This document shows, piece by piece, positions 31,276 to 43,200 of a stretch of DNA of 64,000 nucleotides. The translations under genes and the position numbers were made by a program. The stretch's first letter is position 1. Every line of letters begins with the position of its first letter. Origin of the DNA: Legionella bononiensis (GTDB lineage: Bacteria > Pseudomonadota > Gammaproteobacteria > Legionellales > Legionellaceae); NCBI RefSeq assembly GCF_016786215.1, contig NZ_JADOBG010000022.1:310001-374000 (forward strand). Reading direction: 5' to 3'. The notes beneath the pieces were generated by a model, which was not told the origin of the DNA, made no database searches, and saw nothing but the letters and a program-made list of their open reading frames with translations.

Positions 31276-32697
31276 TCAAAACCTGAAATATAGAAATGGG
31301 TTATATGAATTAGTGCTTAAAAACAGGATTGAAACCAGTAATACCGATAAACCCAGGAAACTGCTTAACTGTTTGTAGGCAACAATCATCGTTTTATCGC
31401 GATTTAGAATCAGGTAATCCTTTATGGAGCGATTAGCGCCCAAAGATAGGATGATGCCCGTAATAATCGCGCATACGGTCAGAATGTTGACGCAGGTTGA
31501 TAGCGAGGTTAAATTCAAGTCACCGGGAATAAGCATGGTTTTGATAAAACTTAATGCCGAATCCAGATGTTCTTCTCTAAAAAAGACCCATCCAATCGTC
31601 ACAACAAACAGGACGTAGGCATGCCGAATGACATTGGGAAGTCCGGCCATAAACCTGCCAAAACCTGTTCGCTCCAGAATCAGGAACACACCATGGTATA
31701 ATCCCCAAAGTACAAAGGTATAATTGGCTCCGTGCCATAAGCCGCATAAAGTGAATATGATGATTAAGTTAAGCTTGGTTCGCATATCGGATTTGTAACT
31801 TCCCCCTAATGGGATGTAGATATAATCTCTAAACCAGCTGGACAAAGAAATGTGCCACTTTCGCCAGAATTCCTGTATTGATAATGAACCGTAAGGGAAA
31901 TTAAAATTTTCTTTATATTTAAAGCCGAACATTAAACCAAGCCCGATGGCCATATCAGAGTAACCCGAGAAATCAAAATAGATTTGCAGCGCATAAGCGA
32001 TGGCACCAACCCAGGCTACAGCAAAAGTTAAATCGCCAGGAGGAAGATAAAAAACATAGTCAGCAAGTTTAGCTACTTCATTGGCAATTAATACTTTTTT
32101 TGCCAGGCCAAAACAAAATCGTAGAATTCCGTTTCGCACACCAGTCCGGGTAATATAACGATAATAGAATGAATGTCGGATATCGATATAGCGAACGATT
32201 GGACCTGCTACTAATTGGGGGAAGAAGGAGACATAACAAACGAAGGTGACAAAATTACGTTCGGCTTTCACTTTGTTCCAATATACATCTATGACATAAC
32301 TTAAAGCATGGAATGTATAAAAACTGATTCCTAGCGGTAATGCAATTCGTTTGAAACCCGATATGTTCAAGTTAAACGCGTCACTCATTGTGTTGAGGAA
32401 AAAGTTAAAATATTTGAAATAGATTAAGAGGGCCAGTGAGGCTGTAATGGAGGTGATGAGGTACACCTTACGTTGTCTTACGCTTTTGCTTTCTTCTATA
32501 AAGATACCGCAGAGATAATTGACCAGAATACAACCTAACATAATGAAAATATGATCTTTTTCACCCCAATAATAAAAGGACAGGCTGAATATCATTAATA
32601 TAAAATTTTGCCATTTTATTCGTTTTAAACAAATTAAATAGGTTAAATTAAGACTTGGGAGAAATAAAAAAAGAAATGCTAAAGAAGAAAAAACCAT
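31276..32697 (-). CDS. MBOAT-family O-acyltransferase (AlgI/PatA-like)
   Basis: This 473-residue polytopic membrane protein has about ten helices. The MBOAT signature includes the catalytic His322 in LWHGANYTF, the same number as in AlgI, and the conserved Asn/Asp-His region in FWRKWHISLSSWFRDYIYIPLGG. FYTFHALSYVIDVYW, VSFFPQLVAGPIVR and LQIYFDFSGYSDMAIG are also typical. It should pass acetyl groups from cytoplasmic acetyl-CoA across the membrane to the downstream AlgJ/AlgX-like enzyme. The target may be lipopolysaccharide or another surface glycan, since no alginate-like synthesis genes are present here. GGAGATAGA precedes the ATG. A small frame lies 16 bp upstream on the same strand. Confidence 0.92.
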   Translation of the reverse strand: MVFSSLAFLFLFLPSLNLTYLICLKRIKWQNFILMIFSLSFYYWGEKDHIFIMLGCILVNYLCGIFIEESKSVRQRKVYLITSITASLALLIYFKYFNFFLNTMSDAFNLNISGFKRIALPLGISFYTFHALSYVIDVYWNKVKAERNFVTFVCYVSFFPQLVAGPIVRYIDIRHSFYYRYITRTGVRNGILRFCFGLAKKVLIANEVAKLADYVFYLPPGDLTFAVAWVGAIAYALQIYFDFSGYSDMAIGLGLMFGFKYKENFNFPYGSLSIQEFWRKWHISLSSWFRDYIYIPLGGSYKSDMRTKLNLIIIFTLCGLWHGANYTFVLWGLYHGVFLILERTGFGRFMAGLPNVIRHAYVLFVVTIGWVFFREEHLDSALSFIKTMLIPGDLNLTSLSTCVNILTVCAIITGIILSLGANRSIKDYLILNRDKTMIVAYKQLSSFLGLSVLLVSILFLSTNSYNPFLYFRF

Positions 32698-32713
32698 TCT
32701 ATCTCCGTGAAGG

Positions 32714-32896
32714 TTAGTCGTTAGAGTAACCTAACTCATTTAATCGGTTAAAAAGCCAGGCGTTGACTGGATTTTGCATTATAGGGAAGTGTAATTCAGA
32801 GTGCAAATTTAAGGGATATCCCCACAGCGATTCAATTAAAATGAAATAAAAAAGCACAATAAATCCGAGCCGCGATTGCATGCGGTTGTGGAACAT
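32714..32896 (-). CDS. Small hypothetical secreted protein upstream of the MBOAT gene
   Basis: This 60-residue frame could start at 32896 or at the in-frame ATG at 32881. After the second Met comes a hydrophobic stretch (LGFIVLFYFILIESLWG) followed by a polar tail, which would make a lipid-free signal peptide plus a short secreted product or a single-span membrane protein. Its stop is 16 bp before the MBOAT start, which suggests coupling. No good ribosome site is visible, and the first codons (MQSRLG) fall on a trace of the CCGAGCCGCG repeat, so the 5' end may have been altered by repeat insertion. It may equally be a remnant. Confidence 0.35.
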   Translation of the reverse strand: MFHNRMQSRLGFIVLFYFILIESLWGYPLNLHSELHFPIMQNPVNAWLFNRLNELGYSND

Positions 32897-32946
32897 ATCA
32901 ATTTTAATAACAAGTAACTAATCGCTTTTTATTTTATCAAAAAAAC

Positions 32947-33167
32947 AACGCTCACCCCTCTCCACCGCACGTAGGATGGGGAAGAGGGATCAAAAGCAAC
33001 AACGCTCACCCCTCTCCACCGCACGTAGGATGGGGAAGAGGGATCAAAAGCAACAACGCTCACCCCTCTCCACAGCACGTAGGATGGGGAAGGGGATCAA
33101 AAGCAACAACGCTGACCCCTCTCCACCGCGCGTAGCGTGGGGGAGAGGGATCAAGGGTGAGGGGGTC
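32947..33167. repeat. Four 54-bp tandem direct repeats
   Basis: Units start at 32947, 33001, 33055 and 33108. The first two are identical 54-mers (beginning AACGCTCACCCCTCTCC), the third has lost one base, and the fourth is diverged. Each unit contains an imperfect CCCCTCTCC...GGGGAAGAGG palindrome. A short frame across them encodes an 18-residue period and is not a plausible gene. Confidence 0.75.
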
Positions 33168-33180
33168 TAAATTTGTCGCG

Positions 33181-33265
33181 TAAGCGACTCCTTAGGAAGC
33201 AGAATAGTTAGAAGGCTGTACGCAATGCCCAGTTTTTATTTTCAAATACGGCGATCAATCACATA
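33181..33265. repeat. Diverged copy of the AACCGAGCCGCG element
   Basis: AGGAAGCAGAATAGTTA and the downstream TTATTTTCAAATACGGCGAT match the interior of the 14871-15055 element (AGGAAGCGGAACAGTCA and CATTTTCAAATACAGCCAG). Only the left part is recognisable. With the tandem repeats it explains the 32897-33341 gap. Confidence 0.5.
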
Positions 33266-33341
33266 CAGAATCAGTTCTCTTGCCAGTTAGCCATGAAATA
33301 AATAAGATGCAGGAACATTGCGATCAAGGAACATGGATTTT

Positions 33342-34226
33342 ATGAAAAAAAATATATTGTGTATTGGTGGAGCCAATATTGATTTAAAATTGAAATCCGA
33401 AGCTCATTTGTTCTTACATACCTCAAATCAAGTGACTTCAAGTACTTCCTTTGGTGGCGTCGCGCGTAATGTTGCCCACAATCTTGCAAAGGTCACTACT
33501 GATATTCATTTGCAGTGTGTGGTTGGAAATGATGAAGGCGGTCGTTCTTTACTTGAGCATATGCGGTCATTAGGAGTCAATACATCACATAGCTTGATTC
33601 TCGATGGCAAACGGACGTCACAATATCTTGCTGTTTTAAATGACCAGGGTGAACTCTTCATCGGTCTGGCCGACATGGCTGTTTATGATGAGATCAATGA
33701 AGAGTTCATCACGGCTTCCTGGGATTTATGGACGGAGCAGAGTCTGATATTTATCGATACCAATTTGCCGGCAAAACTGATTGATTTAATTTTAAAACGC
33801 GCGGCCTTATTCGATATTCCCGTGTGCATTGATCCTGTATCGGTTGAGAAAGCTAAAAAACTGCCGTATCGACTGGATTCCGTTTTTCTAATCAAACCGG
33901 ATATGCAGGAGGCCAGCGCATTAACCGAGATGCCGGTTCGCACTATAAACGATTGTCTGATCGCGGGACGTAAATTAAAGGAGCGAGGTGTAAAAAATAC
34001 CGTGATCAGTATGGGGAAATCTGGTTATGTACTTGTAAATGATGATCATGAAGTTCATGTGCCCGTTTCAGGTGATGTACAAACTGTAGATGTAAGTGGG
34101 GCAGGGGACGCGTTTATTGCTGGAATCTTACATGGATTACAGCAGAATAAAGAGGTTTTGGAAGCGTGTACAACAGGAGCTAAGGCAGCAGAATTGACCA
34201 TTCAGTCAGTAGACACCGTAATTTAA
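33342..34226 (+). CDS. PfkB-family carbohydrate kinase (pseudouridine-kinase-like)
   Basis: This ribokinase-fold kinase has about 294 residues. The N-terminal ILCIGGANIDLKLK and SFGGVARNVAHNLAK are the sugar-binding G-G-x-x-x-N motifs, of the form common in pseudouridine kinases (PsuK/YeiC). The C-terminal PfkB signature VDVSGAGDAFIAGILHGL holds the catalytic base Asp256. ATP-binding residues lie around TVISMGKSGYVLVND. It phosphorylates a sugar or nucleoside. The exact substrate is not certain, and no pseudouridine glycosidase gene lies alongside. I choose ATG 33342. AAGGA is 11 bases upstream of it and is too close to the ATG at 33333. TTG at 33318 is less likely. Convergent with the giant gene. 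Confidence 0.85.
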   Translation: MKKNILCIGGANIDLKLKSEAHLFLHTSNQVTSSTSFGGVARNVAHNLAKVTTDIHLQCVVGNDEGGRSLLEHMRSLGVNTSHSLILDGKRTSQYLAVLNDQGELFIGLADMAVYDEINEEFITASWDLWTEQSLIFIDTNLPAKLIDLILKRAALFDIPVCIDPVSVEKAKKLPYRLDSVFLIKPDMQEASALTEMPVRTINDCLIAGRKLKERGVKNTVISMGKSGYVLVNDDHEVHVPVSGDVQTVDVSGAGDAFIAGILHGLQQNKEVLEACTTGAKAAELTIQSVDTVI

Positions 34227-34245
34227 TCGCGTCCTTGCGATTCAT

Positions 34246-37200
34246 TTACTGGACAGGGGGAATAAGATTCTTAGCACTCTCTTCAATTAACTTATCCATA
34301 GAGCCCAGAACTTTGTTTGCGGTATTCATACTAGCTGTACGCGCTTCGAATAGTCTCCAGTTACCGCCTCTGAACAGTGCCGTTATTGCGAACAGGACGT
34401 TTATAATATCAAGAACAATTTGTTTGTAGCCACGATGTTTCTCCAAAACCGGTTTTGCCTTTTCCAGTGCGTCAGTACAATTTTTCTTGAAGAGAGCGGC
34501 ATTGTCTTTGGGGTTTATTAATAAAGTGTTTACTTCCCCTTTTAGCTTATGATAGAGATCGAAGGCAACTCGAGCGGGTTGCTCGTATTTAGGATTATGA
34601 GTAGCCTTAATGGCATGAGACAAGGATTTTAATCTCAACTCTTCCAGAATACAGAGGAATTTACCCTGGATGTTGTTCGACATTAAATTTAATTTAATGG
34701 ATTCTTTGTGCTCGTCACGTTTATGTTCCAACCACTGATTTTTTGTGTTTTCAGACAGAAGAGCACCGTGTTTGAGGGCTAAAGCCAGGCTGTCATAGTC
34801 GTTTGTGTTATTCAGAGTTTTCAGGAGCTGATCTTGAGTTAACCAGTTCCACGCTTTAATTGTTCCACTGTATTCTGGTTTATTAAATAAAAACTCGGCA
34901 ACAGTACTGTTCATTCGGGGATGAGCGAGAAATGTGTCTATTTGTGCTGTATCGAGTCGCATAGTGGCAAGCACCATTAACTCATTCTGAAAAAAGTTTT
35001 TGTCCAGATTGATTAAAGCATCCAGTTCTTGTTTGTCAGCCTTACGAATAATGGGCTCTAGACTTACATGATCCAGTGCTTTCTTGCCTAAATTGTGTAA
35101 CAGTCTAAGTGCCAGACTGGGGCTTATATTGGAAAAATTATCTGCGATAATTGCGCTTATATTAAGAGACGCATTGTGGATTTTGGCTTGTTTAACAATT
35201 TCATCGAAACATTGCTCCCATTGAGCATCGTGTTTTTTAATGTCACACACTTTGGTAGCAAGTTCTAATAATAAATTCAGGGGTAGCTGATTTCTCAGGA
35301 TCAGCAAAGCCGCCTCTGCATCAAATGATCGATGACTTATGATGAGGCCAAGGATTCGGTCATTCACCAAGGGATGCTGAATCATTTTTAACAGAACTTC
35401 ATTGCCAATCGCAGGCATACGCGCTATCTCCTGAAGAATCTCGCTGGTTACTGTTGTTCGTTGGTTTAGAAGCAATAGCAATTGAGGATCAGGGATGTTG
35501 TTTCTTAATAGAGCCCGCGCGGGTAATGCTGGATGTTGTAACAAACTGTGTTGTACCGATTCCGTCGCGGAGGGGTGATTGTAAATAAAATCCATTAGGG
35601 GCTGAGTCATTGTGCCTTTAAGAAGCTCAGCAAAGTGTTGTTCAGTCAGTGATAATCGATTGAGTTCTTTATATAAAACAGGGTTTTTGTTGATTATCGG
35701 ATGCTTAATAATCAGCATTAATTCATCATCAGTCATTTGTCCATTATCAATTATGTCCAATAATACAGGAACAGTAAGCAATGGATGTTGAAGTAGCCCC
35801 TTGCGGACCTGTGAATTGGCGGATCGGTGGGTGTAGACTCGTTCTATAGTTTGTTGACTCTTGCAACGCGAAAGTATTGCTACTAAGTGTTCTTCGTCAA
35901 GTTGGCTTTTAGCGAGTAATGAGTTCATCACGTCTTCATTACATGCATCCGGATGCTTTAAGATCAGGAGAATTTCGTTTTTGGTAAATGATTTATCATT
36001 TAAAAGATTCAGAATGGTCTCAGGGGACAGCAATTTATGTCGTAATACCTGTTCAAAAATCTCCGAATCGGCAGAGGGATGGTTATACACGTACTCAAGG
36101 ATCCGGTCATTGTAGCAGTGTATGAGAAGTTCCTTAAAATGTTCTTTCTTGAGTTGGGAACGCTGCAACGCCTGACTTTGAACACTAAAGTTATGACCTG
36201 ATTGATGTTTTAAAATAACTATCAGTTCATTATCAGGGATGCTTTTATTATAAAAAAGCATCATAAAGAAGGATGCAGTCAGATTTTTATTCGATAAGAG
36301 TTGCTCCCGAATTGTGGAGTTTGCGGATGGGTGGCTGTATATTGCTATTGCGATTCGTTCATTGTCACAATGTTTTGCAATGAGTGTCAGTAAAACAGGT
36401 TCACTCAATTCTTTTAAAATCAGAATTCTAAGAATAACCGTTTCATTGATCGCTGTCGGATGTTTTAAGAGAAGGAGTAACTGGTCTTCAGGGAGCGTGT
36501 TATGTTGTACTATATCTTCAGCTCCACTAGGAGTGAGCAAGTGATGTTGCAAAACCTGTTTTTGTATCGTTAAACTCGCCGATTGACTGCTGTAAACATA
36601 TTCAAGAGTTTTGGGCGTCTTGAGGTGATTAGTGAGAATGTGATTGTATAATTCGTCATCAAGTTGTTTTTGATTTTTAAGTACTTCCTGAATTACTTTT
36701 TCATCCGCTGCATAGGGATGTTTTAAAATAAGGAGGAGCTGCTCTTTAGTGAATTGTTTGTTATCGATTAAAAGCATCATGTGGCTTTTATTGAATAATG
36801 GATGGTTCAGTATCGGATCTAAAAGCTGTTCAGAACATGACGGATGCCCCTCGACTAGTGATACAGTGTATTCATTTTGCGCACGGTCTAATATTGAGTG
36901 TAACTGGGATTCAGTAAGGGATTGTATGTTAAGTAATGCAATGAGTGCATCATCATCCAGTTTTATCTGTTTGAGAATCTGGTCGATTACTGACTCTGTA
37001 CTGCATCTTTTGACAATGAGTATCGCTTGAAAGCTTGTAACATCTTTTCTGGCTTCAAGAATTTCCAGTATTATGGATTCATCATATTTCCTGTTGTTAA
37101 TGATGTTAAAAATTAGTTGGTTTGTAGGAAACTCTGAATGAATTATGGGGCGTAAGTCATCCAGATTCATTGCACTTTGGATACACTCTTCAAAATATTG

Positions 37201-40200
37201 ATTGAATAGCATCTTGCCTTTAAAGGCAGGGGTAGTATTCAATATGTTGATAAGATGTATGCTCATATGTGTCATTTCGACGAGCTGTTTACCAATCGGT
37301 AGTTCAACTGACTTCGGTGGTTCGAAGTGTCGCAATTGGTAAAATTGTTCAAGAGTCATCCCCAGACATTGTTCAATAGGCTCCTTTTCTTCTGCTTTCA
37401 ATAAATTAATAAAGCTCAAAAAAGGAATCGGCGAATGATATTGCTCAAAACGTTGCAGCAAACTCCTAAGCGACATAAGGTGCTTTAAATGTTTATCGAC
37501 ATAGATGAGGCTATTCATGGGCAGGTTGAACTGGATTTGTAAGTCTTCAAGTCGAATCAGTTTTTTATCCCAGTTCTGATTGATATAGACAAAAACTTCC
37601 GCTAACTTGCGATACTCTTTTTCTTGTGCAGGGATGATGTTGGGGAGTATATCAATCCAGTTAAACTGAGTCAGGTCTTCATAGGGATGGTCGGCAATAT
37701 AAGTATATCCTTCCGCTTTAGCCTGGGTTAGCGCTTCTTTCAGTTGATGAAGACTTGCTTCACATCCAGGACGATAGGGCATTAAGGTGTTTTCAAAAAA
37801 ATTGATTTTTTCTTCAGGATGAGCTTTTAGCCATAATAAAGGACTATCCTGGTTTAACAGACCGGAAAATTCCCCATTAAAAAAGCGGATCTGCTCTCGT
37901 ATTATCTGGTAGCGCTCAGTTTGAAGCATCCCATCTGGTCGGTTCCCTGCAACTACTGTGTCCATTGTCGTCGAAATCCAGCTTGATTTTTTTTTATCAT
38001 TGAACGCCTTTCTTGTCAGTTCCTGGGCTTCCTGTGGAGTAACAATCATTGCAGTGAGTTCGCCTTGATAGTTTTGGTGGTACCATATTAAAAATACGGG
38101 TTTAATAAATGCGTTTGCACATTCAGTTTGTCCTCTATAGTTATACGCGTAGTTAGTACTGGCCATAAGGTTGTCTGAGAAGAGATCAGGATGTTTATTT
38201 CCACGTGCACATACTGCATTTAAGCTCAATGCCACTTTTTCAAGCGCTTCCTTATTATGAAAAAATGAGTCAAGATCGTATATGTAGTTCCAATTTTGCG
38301 CTGGTTTTTCTTTTAATTGGGCATTGTAAAATTCATTCAGGGTTAATAGTTCAATCTGAACTTCTTTTTCAACCTCTTTTTGTACTTCAACTTCCGTACT
38401 AAAGGAATTATCAATGGCATCATATTCAGGTAAACAGAATGGGATCGCTTTATTGATAATGGATTGCAGTTCGCGGGACATCTGTTTAATGTCTTCAGCA
38501 AAAGGGGGCATGTCAGCTGATTTTAATCTGGATTCCCACAGATTTTTCATTTGCTTCTTAAACTGTTTAAGGATTACTCCTATGGCTTGTTTTTTATTGA
38601 TACCACCATAAAGAGCAAAGAGATCCAACGATTGAGTCTCTTCAAAAAGCGGTCGGAAATGTTGCATTAAAGCGGCTTTTTTATCCGCCTGTTCTGATGG
38701 AATATCCTGAATCAGGGTTAGGAATTTTCTTCTTATATGATTCCGCATTTGGCCTTCTGCGGCAGCAGGGGCATCCATAACCACAGCCATTGTATCATTG
38801 TGCTTGAATTTGGCATCCAGTTGTTCCAATGACAGTTCTTTCATGCGCTCAGGAGTGATCAGTTCATTGGTTTGATCTAAATCCAGTTCTCTTTCCCGCA
38901 TTGAACCTTGTAATAATTCTTGCTTGGTTGTTTTATCATCCACTAAAACCAGTGCGTGCGCTTGAGCGAATTGTTTAATATCAATGCCTGTAGTGTGAAT
39001 TTGATCATATAAGGTAAAGCGTTCTTCAGGGGTTGAGTCGAGCAGACGATTTAATTCATCATTATCTGTTGTACCCAGTATGATGGTTTTATCTGGGGCG
39101 TTAACATTTAAAGCACATAACACCTGGTCTTCATTAAAATACAGAACCTGTTTTAACGGAGTGCTGAACTGAGCTGGGTTCGTTCTGATGTATCGAGCTA
39201 TTTCTTTAGCGACTTCCAGATTACTGACACCAGTAAATGTTCCTTTAATATCGATGATGCAGCGTGTTCGATCGCGGGCTTTGGAGCGAGAAATGATGTC
39301 GTTTATAAATTGAGCGCAATGGTCATAGTCACAGCTTGAAACGGAAGTCTTACTCCGCATGACTTCAAAAATATATCCGTCTGATCCGAGGGAAGAACTT
39401 TTATCGTAATCCAGTCGTTGATGATAAGCCGCACCATTTAAGGATGGAGTGCCTGATACCCCCTGAACGCTTCGATATTGGTCGGTATGATTGAAGTTAT
39501 CGCTGGAAAGGATGGCACTGTCCTGCTTGATTTGTTTTAGCGAATATTCCCTTAAAAAATCAAAAATGAGCGAAGTGTTCGATTGAAGTCGTTGATGCAG
39601 CTCGGTCATTTGAGCATCATTTTTACTATCAACCTGACTTAACCGAATGCCTAATCCACTGGTTAATAATGCAAAACCTTGAGCTGTAGGTGTATCATCA
39701 ATTGAAGGAATCTTGTCTGAATCAGCAGGTATCTGGAGTTGCAATAATTCCTGTCGGGCTAAGGCTATCCATTCTTCAATCCGTTCAACCAGTTGTTCCT
39801 TGCTGACTCCTTTGAGGAGCATCATTTGAATGGTTTTGTTAATTGCTTCCAGTTCTTCCTTGTAGCGATTCCTTTCGTTAGGCGTGTCCACTCCAGCATA
39901 AGGAATCGCCAGCGTTTTCTCCAGAGGACTTAAATCTTTACGATGTGATTCACCGTAGTTTTTACCCAGTTTCTGGGTCAGGGTCTGTTGCAACCGTACA
40001 TTAATTTCTTGTTTAAAAAATGCTAATGTTGCCTGGTCATCCTTGCTTGCGGTACTAACCGCTTCAGGCATCGAAGGCGAGCTATTGGTCAGATAGGCAA
40101 TAAGTTCCGCCTGAACATGGGCACCGTATTTGGTTTTTGCCTGGGCCACAAAGGTGCTTAATGGGCTGGAGGGATCCGTAATGAGCTTGACTGCCAACTC

Positions 40201-43200
40201 TGTTTTAAACGGTGTCCAATCATGAGAGTCATCATATGAAGGGGCTTCACGGATGATGTTCTGATCAATAAAACTGAACAGAGCGATCGCGTTTTTGATT
40301 AACGATGGGCTGATGGGTTTTGATTCACCTAAGGTATAGTTAAGCTTTTTCTTTATAGATAAGCCTTGATGGACTTCATCAATGAGGCAATCGGCGTGAT
40401 TTCGGAAGAGGTTGGTAATTTTATCACACCAATAAACTTGCTTTTTCCATGTTTCATCGTGCTCTGCGTTTGAAAGCAAAAGCTCTACGTACTTTAATTC
40501 CAGCGATTGAATGGACTCTCCGGTGGTCACCAGATAGCCTCGAGTAGTCATGACTTCTATCAATAACTGGTACATTTGTTCGAAGCGTTCAGGAGAACAG
40601 TCACTGTCTCGATTGAATTCAAAACGGTAGGCTCTTTTGCCAAACAGACGTTGTGAGGTACGGTTTAAATCAACGTGATTCGTTGCTAACAGCGCTTGGG
40701 GGACTTCAATTACCACCAGGTTGTCGCCCTGTGCTTTCTTTTCAGCCAGAATAGGGAGAATTACCTTGGATTTACCGCCACCCATAATGATTTTTTCGAT
40801 GGTTTCATTAAAGCGACGTCCTTCCTTAGGTTCTTTGAGTAAGGATTCCAGGGCGCTAACTTGTCGTTTGCGCAACAAGATCTTGTCTTCATGCTGCAAA
40901 ATCACTATGGATGGATCATCAAGTCCTGGAATTTCTGTTCGAGCCAGTATATCCAGAGCTTGAGCCATGATATTGGCATTACCAGTAGTTAATGATTTGC
41001 TCAGGTTGGTTTTTACTTTTTCCAGAGACTGAAGTTGTATTCCGTGCACTAAGGATTGATGGATTAAATCGTGCAGGCGTTGTACGTTTTCAAGACTCAA
41101 ACCTGTTTTTTCAACGCTGTAGGCAAAGTCTGCTCGGGAGTAGAGTGACAGCAGATCAGACTGTGTTAATGCCGCTCGGGCCCTGGATTTTTTTTCAATA
41201 GACCATATCCTGCGTTTTTTAGGATCTTCAGGACCTTGATTGGCAAGAGCAAGAGCTTCAGACCAGGATTGTTTTATCTGTTGAACGAGCAAGGGTTCTG
41301 CAGTTTTTGCGGCGGTGAGCAGTTTTTGGGTCAACTCAGGAGATTGGATTAATGTCCTTGCAGCCAACCTTTTTTCATGCTCAAGGGCAAAAAGAATTTT
41401 TCCCGCCTGTTCTTCAATGGCGAAGGTGTGTTCCAGATCATTTTTGAGGCCTTTACTCAGTAAAGAAATCGCTTCGTTGGCTTTCTCTTCAAGTTCTTTA
41501 TATTGAGCAAGTACTCTGTTGATTGCCTCTTTTGATCCAGCCGACTGCTGGAACAGTAGGGGTTCTATTCCCATTTGTGCGATTAGGGAAGGTAAAGCAG
41601 TTCGGGTCACTTTTAAAGGGGGGTGGTCCGGACGTTCATGATGAGCCAATAACTCTTCAGGTTTTGCTAAAATGTGTTGGTAGACGTCTTTAGCCTGATA
41701 AACAGACAAGGGAGGGACTTTTAACCGATTCAAGTGTAAGACTAATTCATTGAATTTATAAGTTTTATACTTGAATGTATTATGACTCTCTGTGGTTAAT
41801 AATCGATATAATATATTACATAACAAAGGTATATTGGATTCTTGATGTTCTAATTGGGTGTGACGTGTAGCAATTAAGGTTTGAGAACAGAAGTCGTATA
41901 ATTCTTTGCGTTCCTTTGAGGCTATTGTACAGGCTAATTGTAAGAAGGCAGGAAAATGTTTAATGAAATCATCATCAGTCATTACAGATGAAAGAGCGCT
42001 AACTGCTACCTGTTGCTGATGAGGACTGACGTCGTCTCCAGGTAATTTATGAAACCACTGCTCCATTAATGCGATTGTACTCTGCGTGAGCAGATTCTGT
42101 TTTATGCTGCTGGAAGCAGGAAGTTCCAAATCAATCGGTACTAATTCCAGGACAGTCGATTTGGCAACAACAGGTTTTAAACGGGCCAGATTTTCATTAA
42201 TAAAGTTTAATCGATCTTCATCGGCACGCGATAATGATTTATCGGCAGTTTGTCGAGCCAGGATCCCATCGCGTTCTTTAAGCAGTTCTTCAAGACTTAA
42301 ACTCATCCATTCATAACCCAAAGCTCCTTGAGGCGCATGGTCTTTGGGTTGTGATTGATGGTAATAAGATAATAACCTTTTGCGTTCCAGGGGTGAAAGA
42401 ATATAGCTGTGCTCTAAATGGCGTCGCATGGTTTGTAAGCGAGAAAAAGAGTGATATATCCTTTGTGGCAGGTTATTTTGAAAAGTTGTTAATTCATCTT
42501 GTCTTAATGATTCATAAAGAGCATTGGCAGTTCCCTCGGGAAGCTTGGTATCTTTTAACTTAATGGGGCCATTTTGGGTGAGGTAATCACATAAAAGACT
42601 CATTGCTTTTAATTGACACGCAACATAGGGGGGTGTTCTTCTTTTGGGTTTATTTTGTTCGTACTCACTCTTATCACTGGGAAGAATGTGCGGCATTTCA
42701 TTGCATATCCAGTGGATAAATTGCAGCTCTTCAGGACTCCCTGTTAATCCTCCCAATCGGGTATTACATTCCTCCAAAGTCTTCCAGGCTTTTTCCGTTT
42801 GATTGGTCGCCATATACACATAAACAAGATACAGGGCGTCAGCGACGTTATCCGCAATGGGTTCACCGTCCTTGATTCGAAAACTGATGTAGTGTCCCGA
42901 GTTTTGGTACTGCCACATCGGTTTTTGAAGGGGCGGATTACTTTTCCAATGAAATTGGAGCCTGATTTCAGGAATGAGTCCATGTATGTCGTGTTCTACT
43001 GGATAGAACTCACTTTTTTGCGCTCCCTCTTCTGTAGCATAGAATCGGGCGACTGGAACAATATAGCGTTGCTGATCTTTAGAGGTCAGAACCAGGCCGG
43101 CTACACCAGGATGAATTGGTGATGGAGAATCGACTACTAGCTCACCTGTTTCCTTGTTAATGATTTGTGAATTTTTAAGCTCAAAATTCAGATTATACCT

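Noticed and set aside
32976..33170. 64-codon frame with an 18-residue period
   Set aside because: It is a translation of the 54-bp tandem repeat with no start signal.
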